From assembly GCA_035566895.1 (NCBI GenBank), contig DATMQA010000055.1, positions 1 to 35,857 on the forward strand: a DNA stretch of 35,857 nucleotides, in the 5' to 3' direction. Position 1 is the stretch's first letter. Every line of letters starts with the position of its first letter. The stretch comes from DATMQA01 sp035566895 (GTDB lineage Bacteria > Verrucomicrobiota > Verrucomicrobiia > Limisphaerales > UBA8199). This document shows, one piece after another, positions 9,053 to 19,001 of this stretch. A program made the position numbers and the translations under genes. The notes beneath the pieces were generated by a model. It had not been told where the DNA came from, ran no database searches, and saw nothing but the letters and a program-made list of their open reading frames with translations.

Positions 9053-9808
9053 TCAGGGGTCGTAGCGCGGCTTCGATCCGTAGGAAGGAACCGACAGCTT
9101 TGCCCTCCGCGCGAGCACGTCGGCCCGTGTCCGCCCCAGTTTTAGAGCCAACTGCGCGTCGGAGAGGGTGCCGAGCAGGGCGTCCTCCTCGGGAGTCCAC
9201 GAGCGGCCCATGCGCCGCCGAACACTAAAGGTTGAAATGCCCAGCTTCTTTCGCCGGTGGATGACTATGCTCCTGCTGTGGCCGAGCATCTTCGCCAGGG
9301 CGCGGTCGGACATCGTGCCGAGCAGAGCGTCTTCCTCGGGGGTAAACACGTGGCGGGGCGGCATGGGGTTGGACGGGGCACCTTTGCCGAGCTTCAGCCG
9401 GCGCCACCGCACCTCATTGTAGCTTCGTCCCAATCTGGCGGCCGCCTCGGAGTCACTGACCGTACCTAGAAGCGCGTCCTCCGGCTGTGACCACGCCTTG
9501 CCCGGGTGCCAGGAGCCCTTGCCGCGCCAGGAGCGCGCAAAGGCCTCCAAGGCATCCAAGGGAATGAGCCTGGCGCTGCCGCGCCGGAAGCTGGCAATGC
9601 GCCCCCGGTTGACCATAAGCTGGAGTTGATGGCGCGCCAGGCCCAGCAGCTTGCAGGCTTCGCGAGCGCGGAGGAGGACCCCGGACCCGGGCTCGGGCTG
9701 CCGGTGACGAAAGTCGGTCCAGAGCTCACTCAGGATGCGTTTCTGCTCCGCGGGCAGATTCGCCATCCAAGGAAAATCGAGTGCGACTTGTTGGTTTATT
9801 TCGACCAT
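9053..9808 (-). CDS. DNA-binding protein: excisionase-like HTH plus three Myb/SANT-like repeats
   Basis: A 251-residue protein from ATG 9808 (a GTG at 9835 would add 9 residues; neither has a clear ribosome binding site). Residues about 44-93 resemble a MerR/excisionase-type winged helix ('AREACKLLGLARHQLQLMV', then 'GSARLIPLDALEAF'). Three repeats follow with an exact 49-residue period, judged by the conserved Asp at 111, 160 and 209. The consensus is aromatic-[ST]-x-[PE]-E-D-A-L-L-G-T-x-S-D, then 'LGR/LGHS' and 'RRxKLG'. The pattern of one tryptophan or aromatic, an acidic turn and a basic third helix resembles Myb/SANT or GcrA-type DNA-binding helices. Function is unknown; sequence-specific DNA binding is inferred. 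The gene diverges from the hydrolase gene at 9943. Confidence 0.75.
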   Translation of the reverse strand: MVEINQQVALDFPWMANLPAEQKRILSELWTDFRHRQPEPGSGVLLRAREACKLLGLARHQLQLMVNRGRIASFRRGSARLIPLDALEAFARSWRGKGSWHPGKAWSQPEDALLGTVSDSEAAARLGRSYNEVRWRRLKLGKGAPSNPMPPRHVFTPEEDALLGTMSDRALAKMLGHSRSIVIHRRKKLGISTFSVRRRMGRSWTPEEDALLGTLSDAQLALKLGRTRADVLARRAKLSVPSYGSKPRYDP

Positions 9809-9942
9809 AACGTCGATTTGTAAAGCATATTTCACGCCATTTTTGTCTGCGCGAGCGCCGCCGCTTTGCCCTCCTGAAGGTGTTGCGAGGTCGGACTTCC
9901 GAAGACATCATAACCCGGTGAGCAAAAAGCCTGGCAGGGTAT

Positions 9943-10704
9943 ATGGCCATTCGGCGTTTGATTAAGCGGGTGCTGCGAATCCTTGCGATTCCGTTTGCGC
10001 TCTACCTGGTTCTCGTTGCGGTTGTCTATTTCCGTCAACGGTCGATGCTGTTTTTCCCGGGGCACAGCGCACGCTCCACCAGGCTGGCCCCGTGGTTGGA
10101 CGGTAACCGCACCATCGGTTACTGCCGGGAAGCGCCCAAGCCGCGCACGGTTTGGCTGATGATGCACGGAAATGCCGGCCAAGCTGCGGACCGGGATTAC
10201 GTGCTGGGGCGCATGTCTGAGCAGGATTCGCTGTATGTGCTTGAGTACCCCGGATATGGTCTTCGTGAAGGGAGTCCTTCCATGGAATCAATGAACCAGG
10301 CGGCGTCGGAGGCGTACCAACTCTTGCGGGCGCGGAACCCGGACACGCCGGTTTGTGTCCTGGGAGAGTCCATCGGCACCGGGCCCGCCAGCGTTCTTGC
10401 CCGGGAGAAAGTCGCGCCGGACAAGATTGTGCTGCTGGTGCCGTTCGATTCTTTGGCGAGCGTAGCGTCTGAGCGGTTTTTCTTTCTTCCGGTGCGCCTC
10501 ATGCTTCGTGACGCTTGGGATAACGTGGAGGCCTTGCGGTCCTATACCGGACCGGTTGAGATATTCGGGGCCACCGATGACGCGATCATTCCGATTGGGC
10601 ATGCCAGGGCCCTGGCCAGACAGGTTCCGGGCGCTCGTTTTGTCGCGATTGCCGGCGGGCACAATGACTGGGCGGAAAATAATCAGGTCAAGATCGCACG
10701 GTGA
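9943..10704 (+). CDS. Membrane-anchored alpha/beta hydrolase (S33/FrsA-like)
   Basis: A 253-residue serine hydrolase of the alpha/beta fold. One N-terminal transmembrane helix (about 10-28) anchors it, after a basic start that suggests the catalytic domain lies outside the cytoplasm. The fold signature is complete: oxyanion motif 'MMHGNAG', nucleophile elbow G-E-S143-I-G, Asp in 'GATDDAIIP' (212/213) and H240 in 'GGHNDW'. It resembles the ABHD13/serine aminopeptidase-like group, which includes esterases, thioesterases and peptidases, so the substrate stays open. A 'CAGGGT'-like site lies 3 nt before the ATG. The gene is divergent from the Myb-repeat protein and precedes the hybrid kinase by 216 bp, so it is probably monocistronic. 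The gap to the kinase contains no gene or clear terminator. Confidence 0.85.
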   Translation: MAIRRLIKRVLRILAIPFALYLVLVAVVYFRQRSMLFFPGHSARSTRLAPWLDGNRTIGYCREAPKPRTVWLMMHGNAGQAADRDYVLGRMSEQDSLYVLEYPGYGLREGSPSMESMNQAASEAYQLLRARNPDTPVCVLGESIGTGPASVLAREKVAPDKIVLLVPFDSLASVASERFFFLPVRLMLRDAWDNVEALRSYTGPVEIFGATDDAIIPIGHARALARQVPGARFVAIAGGHNDWAENNQVKIAR

Positions 10705-10920
10705 ACACGCCGGCAACGGATGCCGAAGAAGCCTTCTCAGAAGGGGGAGAATGAGACGGCAGAAAGGTGGAAGCAAAAAATGAGACATAGGGAATGAAAG
10801 GGACGATGCCGTCCAGCGGTGGATAATATAACGCTGAAATTGGCTCGCAATCTGCTGTCTCTGAATTGGTTTAATCTGGGCGCGCTGTTGCGCATGTACA
10901 CGAATCGTTGAAGGCTGATC

Positions 10921-12984
10921 ATGAACGAGATCCGGGGCTTTGATATCATCTTCCCGCGTGAGTATCTGCGGGCGGCGCTGGTCGTGTCCCTGCTGAGCGT
11001 CTGGGTGCTGGTCGGCCTGTTTTACTACCTCAACCGATATACCAAACGCCATTATTTCACGATTTGGACCGCGTCGTGGCTCTTCTACGCGCTCTGGCTG
11101 ACCCTGGGCATGACGGTGGGGAACCTGGCGCCGGGCTCGATGGTCTTTTCCTTGCGCCAGTTGTGCGTGTCGATCTCCGCGGTGTTTTTGATGTGGGGCA
11201 GTTTGTCGTTCATGGAGCGCCCGGCACCGCAAAGGTTGTTTGGGACCTTCATCATCTTCCTGGTAGCGTGGACCTGCGCCGGCAACCTGTTCGTCAAAGA
11301 TGCTTTTTATGTCCAGGTAGCCACTTTCACCTTCATTGGTTTGGCCAGCATGTTCTCGGGCCTGAGCTTCTACCGCCTTCGGCAGCGGCGGCAGTTTGTG
11401 GCGGTGGGGATGCTCTTCCTGGGTTTTTTCCTCTGGGGCGTGTATCTCATCAGCTACCCGTTTTCCCAAAAGTATGAGACGCTGATCAACGCCGGGTTCC
11501 TGTTCTCGGCGGTGCTGCAGTTGTTCATTGCGGTGAGCATGATCGTGCTGGTGTTGGAGGAGGCCCGCCATATCAACGAGCGGGTCCTGCAAGACGTGCA
11601 AGCCGTCAACGCCGAGAAACGCGAACTTCAGCTCAAGATCCTCTCGACCGAAGAACAGTGCCGCAGCCTCTTCCAGCGGGCCCATTCGCGCGAGGAACTC
11701 CAGTCCGCGTATGACGAACTGCGGCAGACCCAGCAATCGGTCATGCAACAGGAGCGGCTGCGGGCGCTGGGCCAGATGGCCAGCGGCATCGCGCACGATA
11801 TCAATAACGCCCTGTCGCCGGTCCTGGCCTTCTCGGAACTGGTATTAAAGAAAGAGCCAAACCTGTCCGACAACTCGCGAAAAAATCTCGAGCATGTTCG
11901 CACCGCGGCGGAGGACATCGCCCAGATCGTCAAGCGCATGAGCGAGTTCTACCGCCGGCGCAAAAACAAGGACGAATTGCGCCCCTTCCCCATCAACCAT
12001 CTCGTCCAGCAGGTGGTGGACATGACCAGCCCTTGTTGGCGCGATATTCCCCAAGGGCGGGGAATCGCCGTCCAGGTCGTCACCCGATTCGAAGACGCCC
12101 TGCCCGAGCTCTATGGCAACGAATCCGAGTTGCGGGAAGCCCTCACCAATGTCGTGCTCAATGCCGTCGATGCCCTGCCCGAAGGCGGATTGATCACGAT
12201 CTCCACTCGCGCCGTTGCTTTGGCCGGCCCGCCCAGCCAGCCTCCCAAACCTACCCACATCGTGCTCGAAGTGGCCGACAACGGGGTCGGCATGGACGAC
12301 AGCACGCGGCAGCGCTGCCTGGAACCTTTCTTCTCCACCAAGCGGCAGCGCGGCGGCTCCGGGTTGGGCCTGGCGATGGTTTACGGAGCAGTCGAGCGCC
12401 ACGAGGGGCACATCGAGATTCAAAGCGCATTGCACAAGGGCACAACCGTCCGCCTGCTGTTGCCGCTGCGCGAAGGTCCCAAAGCGCTGGGCCCGGGCGT
12501 CCCGGCGGCTGCGGGAGAGTCTTCCCGATTGCGCGTCCTCTGCATCGATGACGAGCCGTTGCTGCGCGAGTTGCTCAAAGAAATGCTCGAGTTCTACCAC
12601 CACGAAGTTGTCACCGCCGACGGCGGGCAGCCCGGCCTGGACTTGTTCGACCGCGCCCTGGCCTCGGGTCAACCCTTCGATGTCGTCATCACCGACCTGG
12701 GCATGCCCGGCGTGAATGGCCGCCAGGTCGTGGAAAAAATCAAAGCCGATTCACCTCGAACGCCGGTGATCATGCTGACGGGTTGGGGCAACATGCTTGA
12801 AGAAAGAAGCGCGCAGGAGCCCCAGGCGGATGCCGTCCTGACCAAACCGCCCCGGGTCGCCGAGATGGTCGAAGCCCTGGCGAAGGTGACCGGTTGCGGC
12901 GTCACCAGGGAGACCAGCTTTTTCCAGCGTTACAACGTCAGGCCGCGCGCCGCCGCGCCCGCTGATGGCTCAGCCAAAGCCTGA
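10921..12984 (+). CDS. Seven-TM hybrid sensor histidine kinase with C-terminal receiver
   Basis: A 687-residue inner-membrane signalling protein. Seven hydrophobic helices fill residues about 15-215. A Gln/Glu-rich predicted coiled coil (about 215-280) leads to the dimerization domain with phospho-accepting H292 in 'GIAHDINNALSP'. The ATPase domain shows an N box ('NVVLNAVDAL'), a G1 box ('DNGVGMD') and a G2 box ('GGSGLGLAMV'). A C-terminal receiver has acidic 'CIDDEP', acceptor D592 in 'VITDLGMPG', a Thr in 'MLTGWG' and Lys in 'LTKPP'. The 'HDINN' H box resembles hybrid kinases that feed a phosphorelay. The ligand is unknown; the membrane part resembles 7TM sensor modules without a periplasmic domain. 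There is no transcriptional output gene beside it, and the stand-alone receiver at 2412 is only a speculative partner. Confidence 0.92.
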   Translation: MNEIRGFDIIFPREYLRAALVVSLLSVWVLVGLFYYLNRYTKRHYFTIWTASWLFYALWLTLGMTVGNLAPGSMVFSLRQLCVSISAVFLMWGSLSFMERPAPQRLFGTFIIFLVAWTCAGNLFVKDAFYVQVATFTFIGLASMFSGLSFYRLRQRRQFVAVGMLFLGFFLWGVYLISYPFSQKYETLINAGFLFSAVLQLFIAVSMIVLVLEEARHINERVLQDVQAVNAEKRELQLKILSTEEQCRSLFQRAHSREELQSAYDELRQTQQSVMQQERLRALGQMASGIAHDINNALSPVLAFSELVLKKEPNLSDNSRKNLEHVRTAAEDIAQIVKRMSEFYRRRKNKDELRPFPINHLVQQVVDMTSPCWRDIPQGRGIAVQVVTRFEDALPELYGNESELREALTNVVLNAVDALPEGGLITISTRAVALAGPPSQPPKPTHIVLEVADNGVGMDDSTRQRCLEPFFSTKRQRGGSGLGLAMVYGAVERHEGHIEIQSALHKGTTVRLLLPLREGPKALGPGVPAAAGESSRLRVLCIDDEPLLRELLKEMLEFYHHEVVTADGGQPGLDLFDRALASGQPFDVVITDLGMPGVNGRQVVEKIKADSPRTPVIMLTGWGNMLEERSAQEPQADAVLTKPPRVAEMVEALAKVTGCGVTRETSFFQRYNVRPRAAAPADGSAKA

Positions 12985-13023
12985 CACGGTCGCGGGGTCC
13001 CTCTCTAGCCCACGCTCCGGCCC

Positions 13024-13044
13024 CATCATCCATCATCCATCATC
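13024..13044. repeat. Heptamer tandem repeat (catcatc)x3
   Basis: Three exact copies of the 7-bp unit catcatc lie directly after the hybrid kinase gene, followed by a partial fourth (cacc). The stretch is non-coding as far as can be seen. It is one of several 7-bp tandem repeats of unrelated sequence in this window. Confidence 0.85.
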
Positions 13045-13139
13045 CACCGCACCCTACAGCCCCCACCGCCTCCGCATGTGCGCCGCCACCCCAAACCCAC
13101 GCCCCCCTTTCCCGCCCGCAACCTTGCCCGCCTGCCCGG

Positions 13140-13850
13140 TTGAACTTCGTCGAAAACCGCGTCACCCCGCTCTGCCGCCGCCTCGAAGCCGAGGAAAACG
13201 CCACCACCATCCCGGCACTCCTCGCCGTCAACCGAAGCGAAAATCAAAAATCAAAAATCAAAAACTCAGCGGTGGGCTGGTTCGATCTGGAAGCTCTCCC
13301 GATCATGCAGGAGGCACTCCGCAAGCGCCTAACCTCAGCCAAGGTCGGCTTCGACATGGGTAAGCCAGGCGCATTTGCCAGCACCTTGAGCAACTACCTG
13401 ATGACTTCTTCCGTAAAGATTATTCACGAGCTGGGACGCAGTGGCGTGGAATCTCACATCCTTTCGGCAAGCGCCGACCTATTTGTCAAAGGCGCTTCCC
13501 AAAGCCTGGGAATCCCCGCCAGCCGCCTCCATGGGATCGAGGTGCGCACTCGCGACGGCCGCCTGACCGAGGAATTGGTCTATCCCCTCACCTGGAACGT
13601 CGGAAAGTTGGGGCGGCTCAAGCAAATCGTTTCGGAAATCGAACATCAGCCCGGCGGCAAGCGGGTTTTCGTCCTGGCTGGCTTTGGGGACAGCTACAGC
13701 ACTGATGGACCGTTTCTCAAGTTCATCGCTACCCAGTCACTCCCGGCCGGCAAGCCGATAGCGGTGTTCTACGACGGCAGCCCCGAGCCCCCTGATTATC
13801 GAGGTCTGTTTTACCACGCCCGTCACGACGCCACTGTTGGTGGCAAGTGA
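13140..13850 (+). pseudogene. HAD-superfamily phosphatase lacking its N-terminal catalytic motif
   Basis: The open frame encodes 236 residues from a TTG at 13140. From about residue 100 it looks like a class IB HAD phosphatase of the phosphoserine-phosphatase kind. Motif II-like 'ILSASADLFVKG' is followed by 'LGIPASRLHGIEV', a 'DGRLTEEL' turn, a conserved Lys region ('NVGKLGRLKQIV') and a motif-III-like 'GFGDSYSTDGPF'. The DxDxT nucleophile loop expected near the N-terminus is missing. Instead the frame runs through a low-complexity heptamer repeat ('NQKSKIKNS'). I therefore read it as a 5'-truncated remnant, possibly restarted at ATG 13305. It faces a second gene remnant on the other strand, so this stretch looks decayed. 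It could instead be an intact member of an atypical family, which would need homologue comparison. Confidence 0.5.
13240..13267. repeat. Heptamer tandem repeat, unit aaaaatc
   Basis: About three copies of aaaaatc, with a diverged fourth (aaaaact), sit inside the 5' part of the HAD-like frame. Because 7 is not a multiple of 3, gain or loss of a unit would shift any reading frame crossing it. Composition is much more AT-rich than the surroundings. Confidence 0.85.
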
Positions 13851-13922
13851 CTCGAGCCGTGCAGGCGTCTGACCTCCGGGCCCGCGAACCCCGCTCGTTG
13901 GTCTTCGACGTCGAGGAGGCGC

Positions 13923-14440
13923 TCAACAAACGCGAACCGTCTCAATTTCCAGCACCAGCCCGAGCTTTTCAATCTTGTTGGCAAGGTGGCCCACCCCGAC
14001 GGCACAATGATGAGCCGGACCGTGGGCATTCCATTCGTTGACAAACCTCCGGGCGCCAAGGCTGAACCGGTAGCGACTGTTGGTATTCCCAATCTCCAAA
14101 ATCGGACCGGGCACCGATTCGGCCTCGGCCACCAGCAACTTGAGCCTGCCGTCCGCGGTTTGGACGACGGAAAGCAAGGTGACCGGACCATGTTTCACCG
14201 ACATCTCGACCGACAAACCGCGTCCCACCTTGCCGTGATACACCTTGAGCGCACGCACCTTGGTTTTACCCTGTGCAATGGTACTATCTCAATCCCCGGA
14301 CGGGCAAGCTTTTGAGCGACCTGGTCAAGATAATGTTCGAGTCGCGCCTTCAATCCCTTGAATTGCGGCCAATATGTATCCAAACCAATGCCAAAAAGGC
14401 CGATGCGACATGTTTTCACTAGAGGTATATAACAAGACAA
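13923..14440 (-). pseudogene. Internally deleted L-fucose/L-arabinose-type isomerase remnant
   Basis: Two pieces of one protein family lie in different frames on the minus strand. The N-terminal piece (about 14294-14440; a GTG at 14419 is the likely original start) reads 'CRIGLFGIGLDTYWPQFKG' and continues to 'RPGIEIV', the typical beginning of an L-fucose/L-arabinose isomerase-like protein. The C-terminal piece (13923 to about 14280) reads 'GPVTLLSVVQTADGRLKLL', then 'ILEIGNTNSRYRFSLGARRF' and 'WNAHGPAHHCAVGVGH', matching the C-terminal domain with its conserved His pair. The two meet near 14280-14294 with a frame change. The middle of the protein, some 300 residues in intact relatives and including most of the metal site, is absent. 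The gene is therefore non-functional. Family assignment is by motif recognition only. Confidence 0.65.
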
Positions 14441-14505
14441 TGCATGTTCCGCCTCCTCACGTCGGCGGCGGAATTCAGAGCCTCCTGGCGTCGGCTGCTA
14501 CAATG

Positions 14506-14913
14506 TCAGCCCGGTGGCGGCGCGGCAGCCTGGTTGAGAGCAGCCAGGGCGCGCAGTTGATGCTCCACAATCCGCATGCCCGCGTTGGAGGCCAGCTCCT
14601 GGGCGGCGGGCGCGTATTTGCGTTTGCAGCGCAGGTTGACTTCGCTGCCATTGCTGCCGGGGATCGAGGATAAGCCGGTCATCGCCCGCGCGCGCAGATG
14701 CAGCACGCATTTAAAATAGCCCTTCGTGAAGGTGACTTCTTCCAGGTCCGTCCAGGGGATTCGCACTTCCTTGGGCTGGGATTTCAACATGTGCAGGATG
14801 GCGTCCATGACGCGGAACTCCAGCGTCAGGCCCGTGGGTTCCATCCGCACCACCCCTTCCAACTCGGCGAGACTGGAGTACACATCCTCAATGGTGAAAG
14901 GCACGCTGCTCAT
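14506..14913 (-). CDS. Hypothetical protein, possible PH-like domain
   Basis: A 135-residue protein of unknown function. ATG 14913 is chosen because it starts the conserved-looking part ('MSSVPFTIEDVYSSLAELEG'); the frame extends 22 residues further up to 14979, but that would overlap the end of the upstream ligase gene. The protein is predicted to be mostly beta-strand with a C-terminal helix. Segments such as 'GLTLEFRVMDAIL', 'EVRIPWTDLEEVTF' and 'YFKCVLHLRARAM' resemble a pleckstrin-homology-like roll, a weak fold-level guess. There is no signal peptide or membrane helix. It lies 47 nt downstream of the lipoate-protein ligase on the same strand, so the two may be co-transcribed, but no functional link is evident. 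Confidence 0.6.
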   Translation of the reverse strand: MSSVPFTIEDVYSSLAELEGVVRMEPTGLTLEFRVMDAILHMLKSQPKEVRIPWTDLEEVTFTKGYFKCVLHLRARAMTGLSSIPGSNGSEVNLRCKRKYAPAAQELASNAGMRIVEHQLRALAALNQAAAPPPG

Positions 14914-14960
14914 GATGAAAAAGTTAGGCGGCAAAACGGGAAGCGCAAGGACAAAGCTCT

Positions 14961-15680
14961 TCAGAATTTCAAATTCCATTCGTCGCGGGCGTACTTTTCA
15001 CGCGACAGCCGGGCGATTTGGTCCAACGGCAGGTGTGGCAGCTCGCCGCTCGCGCCCCAGGCACCGGCCAGCGCCGCTTTCACCGCCTGCGCCGGCACGT
15101 TCAGGTTCATCAGAAAATCCTTATGCGAACGGTTTCCCCGGTAATCCGGTTGCTTCGACGGCAACGGCAATGCCTTCTCGACCAACGCCAGGTCCAGGTT
15201 CAGCAACAACGACCCATGAAACAGCAGGAAGCGCTTGCGTCGCCGCTGGGCATTGCCGGAAAACTTGAGTCCTTCGATCGCCAGGTCGGTGTGCCCTTGC
15301 TTTTCGACCCGCGCTCCGAGCAACGCGCCCAGCGCCTGCTGATTTCGTTCCATGATAAAGTCGTTGCTGCTCGCGATGCTGCGTAGCGGACCGGCCTCGT
15401 CGATGCGCAGTACCAGGGAATAATTCAAGCAGCCCGGCCCTTGCAACACCGTTCCCCCGCCGGTGCACCGGCGCCGCACCGCGATCCCTCGCTGACGGCA
15501 GAAGGAGAGGTTGACCTCGGTAGCGGCCCGGTTGGCGTAACCGACCACGACGAAATACTGCGTTGGCTCCCAAACCCGCAGCACCTCGTCACGGCCGCCA
15601 GTCTCGCAAAAGTCCAGCAGCGCTTCATCGCAGGCTAGATTTTCTTCGGGCGTCGGCAGGGTTAAATCGCAGTAATTCAT
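14961..15680 (-). CDS. lplA: Lipoate-protein ligase A family protein
   Basis: A 239-residue member of the BPL/LplA/LipB fold that attaches lipoate (or transfers octanoate/lipoate) to the E2 and H proteins of 2-oxoacid dehydrogenases and glycine cleavage. ATG 15680 starts 'MNYCDLTLPTPEENLACDEA', a typical N-terminus; the frame extends 14 residues further to 15722. Family landmarks are 'RRRCTGGGTVLQGPGCLNYS', the substrate-binding loop, and 'GLKFSGNAQRRRKRFLLFHG', containing the conserved Lys and the GNA motif. The C-terminal accessory domain of E. coli LplA is absent, as in many LplA-like enzymes. The gene diverges from aceE, whose complex needs lipoylated E2, which fits its role. It is followed 47 nt later by a small hypothetical gene. 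Confidence 0.85.
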   Translation of the reverse strand: MNYCDLTLPTPEENLACDEALLDFCETGGRDEVLRVWEPTQYFVVVGYANRAATEVNLSFCRQRGIAVRRRCTGGGTVLQGPGCLNYSLVLRIDEAGPLRSIASSNDFIMERNQQALGALLGARVEKQGHTDLAIEGLKFSGNAQRRRKRFLLFHGSLLLNLDLALVEKALPLPSKQPDYRGNRSHKDFLMNLNVPAQAVKAALAGAWGASGELPHLPLDQIARLSREKYARDEWNLKF

Positions 15681-15890
15681 TAGGGAAAAAGATGGGCTGG
15701 CCGAAAAGGGGCGTACCACCACGGCACATCGGAGTGTGAGCCAAAGAGAGACCCCTCGCCCCGCCCTCTCGCCTTATGAAGGGGAGAGGGGGACCCGCAG
15801 CCCGAGGTCCGGATAACGGGCCGGGGGGTGGATCGCAATAATTTATCAACGAGAGGATGGGCTGATGGAAAGGGGGTGCATCCTGGTACC
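15666..15890. repeat. Imperfect direct duplication of the lplA start region
   Basis: Two similar segments of about 50-59 bp lie at 15666-15717 and 15832-15890 in the same orientation. They share 'atcgca-taatt-at' at one end and 'gatgggctg' plus 'gaaa-gggg' further in. The first copy contains the lplA start codon and its upstream region. In the second copy the position of the ATG reads ATA, so it cannot start translation there. Percent identity was estimated by eye and is well below perfect. Confidence 0.55.
15764..15790. repeat. GC-rich hairpin (ccctctc...gagaggg)
   Basis: Arms of 12 nt with a single G-G mismatch surround a 3-nt loop. There is no T-run after it on either strand, so an intrinsic terminator is not supported. 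It looks like a dispersed palindromic element, an inference from its form. Confidence 0.6.
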
Positions 15891-15896
15891 GCCCCC

Positions 15897-16004
15897 GGAG
15901 CGCGGACATTCCTGTCCGCAGCAACGTGTTCCGCAGGCAGGTGGAAGCGAATCTGAGGGGCGCGCGTGTTCGAAAATTGCTGCGGACAGGAATGTCCGCG
16001 CTCC
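15897..16004. repeat. Perfect 28-bp inverted repeat with palindromic arms (REP/MITE-like)
   Basis: The 28 nt at 15897-15924 are the exact reverse complement of 15977-16004, separated by 52 nt. Each arm is itself a hairpin: gcggaca-ttcc-tgtccgc at 15902-15919 and gcggaca-ggaa-tgtccgc at 15982-15999. This double architecture matches REP/BIME-like or small non-autonomous elements. No transposase is nearby. Confidence 0.9.
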
Positions 16005-16059
16005 GGCCTAGTGGCAGTATCAGGATGCGCCGGCCGGGAGGCTGGGCTATAGTATTTAG

Positions 16060-16088
16060 TTGGCATTTGCCCTGTCATTCGGTCTAAT
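16060..16088 (+). promoter_or_regulatory. Candidate sigma-70 promoter for aceE
   Basis: TTGGCA (16060-16065) and TCTAAT (16083-16088) are separated by 17 nt, ending about 80 nt before the aceE start codon. Both boxes are near-consensus by eye. There is no other evidence, and the flanking repeat region may carry alternative promoters. Confidence 0.35.
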
Positions 16089-16168
16089 GCGGCCCATTTT
16101 GCAAACGGCGGGGCATCATCAGCGAGCCGGGTATCCTGTTTTTTAACAATTACATTCTGAGCGCGACA

Positions 16169-18886
<2,718 letters not shown>

Positions 18887-19001
18887 CAGGTTTCTCAAAC
18901 TGGCTCTCGAGGCTTGCGCGAGTAATCCGCCGGCCTGAGGGTGTCCTGGGGTGGTCGGTTTTTTATTGTTGGGTGTTAGACGTACGATTAAGGTTCCCGT
19001 C

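Larger units (their letters stand above)
15681..16168. other. Repeat-rich intergenic region between divergent lplA and aceE
   Basis: These 488 bp carry no convincing gene. The open frames on the minus strand here are Pro/Gly/Arg-rich and match nothing recognisable. The region holds the second copy of the lplA start-region duplication, a GC-rich hairpin (15764-15790), a perfect 28-bp inverted repeat with hairpin-forming arms (15897-16004) and a candidate aceE promoter (16060-16088). Confidence 0.7.

Noticed and set aside
10288..11796. 502-residue open frame on the minus strand
   Set aside because: It lies opposite the hydrolase and the histidine kinase, both with clear motifs. The translation is His/Gln/Arg-rich with no recognisable domain, as expected of a shadow frame in GC-rich DNA.
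13024..13267. Short repeats considered as a CRISPR array
   Set aside because: Units are 7 bp and directly adjacent, with no spacers, and no cas gene is present.
12965..13363. 132-residue open frame on the plus strand
   Set aside because: Pro/His/Arg-rich low-complexity translation driven by the heptamer repeats; no start signal or domain.
13823..14191. 122-residue open frame on the minus strand
   Set aside because: It overlaps the isomerase remnant in a different frame and shows no similarity to that family.
18887..18970. Possible intrinsic terminator after aceE
   Set aside because: A T-run exists (about 18959-18965) but no stem longer than a few base pairs precedes it.
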